Origin: Spirometra erinaceieuropaei | Lineage: Eukaryota > Platyhelminthes > Cestoda > Diphyllobothriidea > Diphyllobothriidae | NCBI GenBank assembly: GCA_902702965.1 | Contig: CACRXP010000088.1 | Location: 302,536 to 366,535, forward strand | Length of the DNA: 64,000 bases | Reading direction: 5' to 3' | Shown: piece after piece, positions 59,917-64,000 of the stretch | Position numbering within the stretch: the stretch's first letter is position 1 | How the letters are laid out: each line of letters starts with the position of its first letter | The notes under the pieces: generated by a model | Told to the model about the DNA's origin: nothing | The model's database searches: none | The model's input: the letters and a program-made list of their open reading frames with translations, nothing else | Made by a program: the position numbers and the translations under genes

Positions 59917-62235
59917 TAACGACGACAGCCACCAGACCGACGAAACTCCAAAACAGCCTTGAACCAAGATCTTGGAAGAACCGCTGTTTAGAGTTGCGTA
60001 CTAAAAGTTAAAGAAGGCCTTCATGACCGCAGGCGACTTCGTTCTTTAGACACTTTCTCTACCCTCTCATTACCTGCTTGATATGCTATTAAAGTTTGAT
60101 TTTGGCATAATTTAGAACCAGAAAGAGTGGCACAATTTGAGATTGAGTGACCATGGTCGTAGACTTTATAAACGCAAATGGGAATAATAACACTAAAAAA
60201 CGATGCACATACCAGTTCATCAATTACTCGAAACACACAAAATGTCTTTATGAGTGTCAGAAAAATTGTTCACTGTATCTTCAAGAACTGCTAGTTAGTC
60301 TGTGACCAATCTGCGACGAGTTTTACCTGAATTCGTTTTCAATTTGTGGAACTCGCGCTCCGTCCATTAACCTCAATCTTCACACTCTTACCGTGACCAT
60401 ATTGTGAAACAAGCTAAAATGGATATGGAAGCAGTGGCTTACTGAGCTGAAAATTGCACCAATATGTGCCAAACAGGACATGACTCCGTTGCGTCAAATT
60501 TGAATTAAATGAGGCAGACATATATCCATTTAGTATTCAATTGGTCGGATTTCTTCGCCGTTTAGCCAGCCTCTAACGTCCAATCATTAGCGCGTCGTGA
60601 TGACTAAAATGCTTTCCATAGGTTTTTCGGACAAATAATTCTTTACATGGCAGATATGTCCTCATCACTTTCTCTTTCGTTTTCTCTGCACCCTTGTCCA
60701 CTTGGGCAAAACCTACTTTTAGTCAGATTTCATGCCATGACTGGGATGATTTGATGCCATAGTCTAACGCGTATCACACAGGGTTGAGATTCCACGTAAG
60801 TGGGATTTGCATACGGACCACTTTACGAATGAGCCGTCGAAGCATGGCAAATGCCACATAGGGAAACAGAGTTATATCGTCGACTGGCAACCTTCAACAT
60901 CACGCCCCACAGCACGTTCTCACAGATGCAATCGACGTTTACGAAGAAGATTCTGGCCACAGTTTACTTTTTCATGTTAATTTAGAAAGGTGCCAGTATG
61001 GTTGCGGAGTGTGTCCACCATGAGTGTACACATTGCACGCATTGAAGTTCTTGACAGATGAGGAGGAGAAAATGCTTCTTTGCTTCGTATTGATAAGAGG
61101 GTATATGGGTCCAGTGTAAGAAAAAAGTATTTTTTAAACACGCACAAAAATTATATTAGTAACATACAGCAAATGTGCTTTAATTGTTTGGTTCACTGCA
61201 AAGGACGTTTCACGTTAAAATATACAGGGAACGATTATTTTTTGAGATCTACATGCACCACGTAAAATCCTTCTCTAAAAAGCACCTTACAGAATAGAAA
61301 TAACGGCAAAATATGGGCGTTTCCTGCCCGTATTTGCTCCTTGAAAGAAGTCCTGGTCCCACTGCAGAACGAAAATTAGCAAGACCAGATGACGCAATAC
61401 TGGGAATGATGGTTACCACTGGTTTGTATTTCTGAAATTAACTGGCAAACTGTGCTGACGAGCCAGTCAAGGCATGTTGAGATCTGATCATTTTATTTGA
61501 ACTTGACAAAAGACTATTTTCACGTATTCAAAAACAAATGTTGGGTGAATAGCAAGCTACTCGAACGGATTTGGCTTGCATATATTACCAGTGCGATATT
61601 CTTCCTGCTCATCTATCTGTTCACAGAATTTGTCTGTAAGTGTTTTTATCAACTTATTAGGCTAGAATCGAATTGAAATCCTCAGCGCATGCCTTCCTAT
61701 TCGACCTTCGTTTTAAATTACACGAAGGAGGTGGTACGAATTGTTGAGCTTGACACATGTAGTTTGAATTTCAACTCAAACTGCCTATGCTTACTCTCCG
61801 TAGTGATGCTAGTTATTGAACTTGATACAAGTATGCAAAAGTATTTCCGGTTTCATATGTTTCCCACTTGAGGAAACTAAGTAAAATCAGGTGGTTAAGC
61901 AGCGGTTTAGATGTTGTCCTTTGAACTTGATGCATGGACGCGCGCGGGCTATCAATTGCTATCAGGTTACTTGCCAGTTTTCACCATTTTTGCACAAGTC
62001 AATATAGGTGGCAGGTCTGAAAAAATCAGAATACCGACTCTAAACTCGCGGAGATGTGAAGATTTATGACTGACACTTTTTTCTCTCGCTAAATTTTGAC
62101 TTGTAGTTATTAGAATCATGCTGCTTCGTATTGGATTGACATGCCACGCAGTATATCTGGCGCAAGAGATTTAAAATGCCGTCTTACTCTAACGAAAGTA
62201 CACTCTGAGGCCAATATACATACTGCCAAGCGTTC
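59917..62235. other. Upstream flank of katanin, nothing else recognised
   Basis: Expected to hold the katanin promoter and 5' UTR. No core promoter motif, RNA gene or repeat copy was identified. Confidence 0.5.
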
Positions 62236-62239
62236 TTTT

Positions 62240-62697
62240 AAACCTCAAGACTTATGTGGTTTATTTCGATCCGAAGGCCGAGTCTCTGTTCTTATCCGCT
62301 CTCTCTGATAACCAACGTTGCTACTCGTATGCTGAGGAAGAGTCCCATTTTAATCACAAAGCATACGAAGTTTTTCATCGGATGCTTGTTTTTCTTTTCG
62401 ACATGACGATAGACTGCCCGATATGTTCTTGGACAGTCCCTCTAATTGTGCCCCACAGAAGTCTCCGCCTCAGAGTTCGCCGAAAGTTTCGATCTTACTG
62501 AACGGATCTGCCATTGGACCACCCTAGCGGCTTGCCAAAATTTGCGGCCATACGCCTACTACTTAAATACGACCAGCCGGAAATTGGAGATCCCCGTACT
62601 CTCCTCGGCCACGCCTGACTGCCAGATAAAGTACTTAACTCCTGAGACCTCAAAATCCGTGGAACTCTCACTCCTGCTCTCGTCCTTGCACTATTGA
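62240..62697 (+). CDS. Possible two exons of an unrecognised gene, divergent from katanin
   Basis: 62240-62370 reads TYVVYFDPKAESLFLSALSD and RCYSYAEEESHFNHKAYE. 62460-62697, after a good acceptor (CTCTAATTGTGCCCCACAG), reads EVSASEFAESFDLTERICHW, ACQNLRPYAYYLNTTSRKLE and ends SLLLSSLHY with TGA. Composition looks coding, but the donor GTTTTT is poor and the two frames do not join cleanly in phase. No family recognised; could be chance. Confidence 0.3.
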
Positions 62698-62899
62698 TAC
62701 CGGTCGGTTTTATGATAATTTTACTTTGAAAGGCCTGGCGCGACGTTCCACCCGCCTTTTCAAATTCTCAGCCTGAAGTTCATTAGCTGCGTATGGACTT
62801 CTATCGAATTTTAAAAGAAACTCAATCCTGATTGACCTTTTATTTTTACGACACCGGGAGTGACAGATGTCTTCTAACCTACAGTAACGCATATCTCAT

Positions 62900-64000
62900 T
62901 GTCATCTTTACGGTATTGAACGCATTATGGCTTATGAAATGCTATTTGGGTTCGATGAAGAAAGGGATATTACCTGAGGCAATATGTACTGTTGAAGTAT
63001 TTCGATACTTATTGGCTTATTTTTTGAAGTATAATATAGGAAGTACCGTTAGGACCGTCATTTAAAATTAATAATGATAATAATAATTGCATTTAGTGCC
63101 AGTTTACAGACGCTGTCAAAGAAGGATGAAGCACGGCTCGGACTAGCGGTGAAAAAGCCCCTGAGGAAAGAAGTATAGGTGATGTTGTTTTTGATAGTTT
63201 GGATGGTTTAGGAGAAAAAACTGCTGCCCGTGAAATGACTCCAGTCCGGAAAGGGAAGGTTTAGCACTGCATCGGCTGTTTTCAGTCTTTTTTCGTGAAA
63301 TTGAGACCACCAAACAGAGTGCATGGGAAAAACAGTTTTTCGCCGTCGACTGAGGAAATTGTCCGTAGTATTGCGGGCCATAGAGCCAACACCATCTCGC
63401 ACAGGATGAGACCGGGCAGGGGATTAGAGACCACGAACACCCTTACCACGGAAGATTAATTCGGCCTATCTCATGGTATGCTGGTTGAAATTATAAGATG
63501 TGTTTTCGAATGGTGAGGTTTGGCTGTAATCTGCACCGAAAGACTTTCTGCTGCTATTAACAAGGGCTTTGGTATGTTGCTCGTCCTTTCTGACCCGTAG
63601 ATGGTGAAATCTACAAAAATCTCCAGGTGTCGTTTACTATGTGGTTATAAATGGGAACACTTATTTTGTGAAAACAGATGTGCATATTGTTTTTAGTTAA
63701 GGTACGCTCTACATACTTTTAAACTTTATTTATCCCGATTAAGTCGATAATAAGAACTGAAGTGCACATAATAGGCCTATAATGAAGACGCGACGTTACT
63801 TGATTTTAGTTAAACGTTTGAGTGAATTGTCGCATCTAAGTCACCGTAAGCGGTTTCAATAGAAAACAGTGTCCCGCATGATCGGTAGTCGGGCCTGCTA
63901 TTCCTCTTGGTATTCACGAATGACTGCACCATGGCGTTTCATTATTAACCTGCCGTGTGAGCTGATGACATAAAACGTGGAATGCAATCAAAAGTACTGA
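62900..64000. other. No gene recognised
   Basis: AT-rich, short open frames only (for example 62832-63065 with a hydrophobic stretch). No motif seen. Confidence 0.5.

Overview
The window is animal nuclear DNA: one intron-rich gene on the minus strand, embedded in a dense bed of retroelements, foldback elements and other repeats. It contains no prokaryotic operons, CRISPR arrays or phage genes. Penelope-like elements with GIY-YIG ends, hammerhead ribozyme motifs in their terminal repeats, and a pair of tRNA-derived short repeats that also carry a hammerhead (the architecture of the schistosome Sm-alpha SINE-like repeats) point to a flatworm. A cestode or trematode is an inference, not proven here.

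Host gene. Seven exons between 59916 and 23711 (minus strand) splice in frame, all with GT-AG introns, into a complete 492-residue katanin p60 ATPase (KATNA1/KATNAL1 type). Introns 1 to 4 are 1.9 to 4.9 kb; introns 5 and 6 are about 10.3 and 12.5 kb. Most of the repeats in the right two thirds of the window lie inside these introns. Upstream of the gene, 62240-62697 (+) holds two coding-like segments I cannot name.

Layout. 1-3.9 kb: no gene; a perfect 80-bp-arm palindrome at 1255-1415. 3.9-7.2 kb: an old foldback copy, then a decayed Penelope element. 8.7-10.0 kb: a foldback element inside a dispersed repeat. 10.4 kb: a 110-base N gap. 10.9-14.3 kb: cluster of a duplicated repeat with a conserved hairpin. 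15.2-17.9 kb: foldback and Penelope fragments, including an internally deleted Penelope derivative. 19.1-20.9 kb: two foldback copies in tandem. 21.5-21.9 kb: a small TIR element filled with TTAGGG-like units. 22.3-23.2 kb: RTE-type retrotransposon relic. 23.7-59.9 kb: katanin and its repeat-filled introns. 60-64 kb: upstream flank.

Main points of interest. (1) Hammerhead motifs: about nine at Penelope ends, in various states of decay, and up to three in tRNA-derived repeats; three good ones lie in katanin introns in the sense orientation. (2) A TIR element with a telomere-like core and an exact 8-bp target duplication (27116-27535), with an inverted sister copy at 21556-21934. (3) A family of about 1-kb palindromic elements ending in CAGTAGGTG and flanked by TA, for which the window itself supplies an empty site. 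(4) Inverted pairs of tRNA-like sequences, one pair split by such an element. All homology calls were made by eye from the sequence, without database searches.
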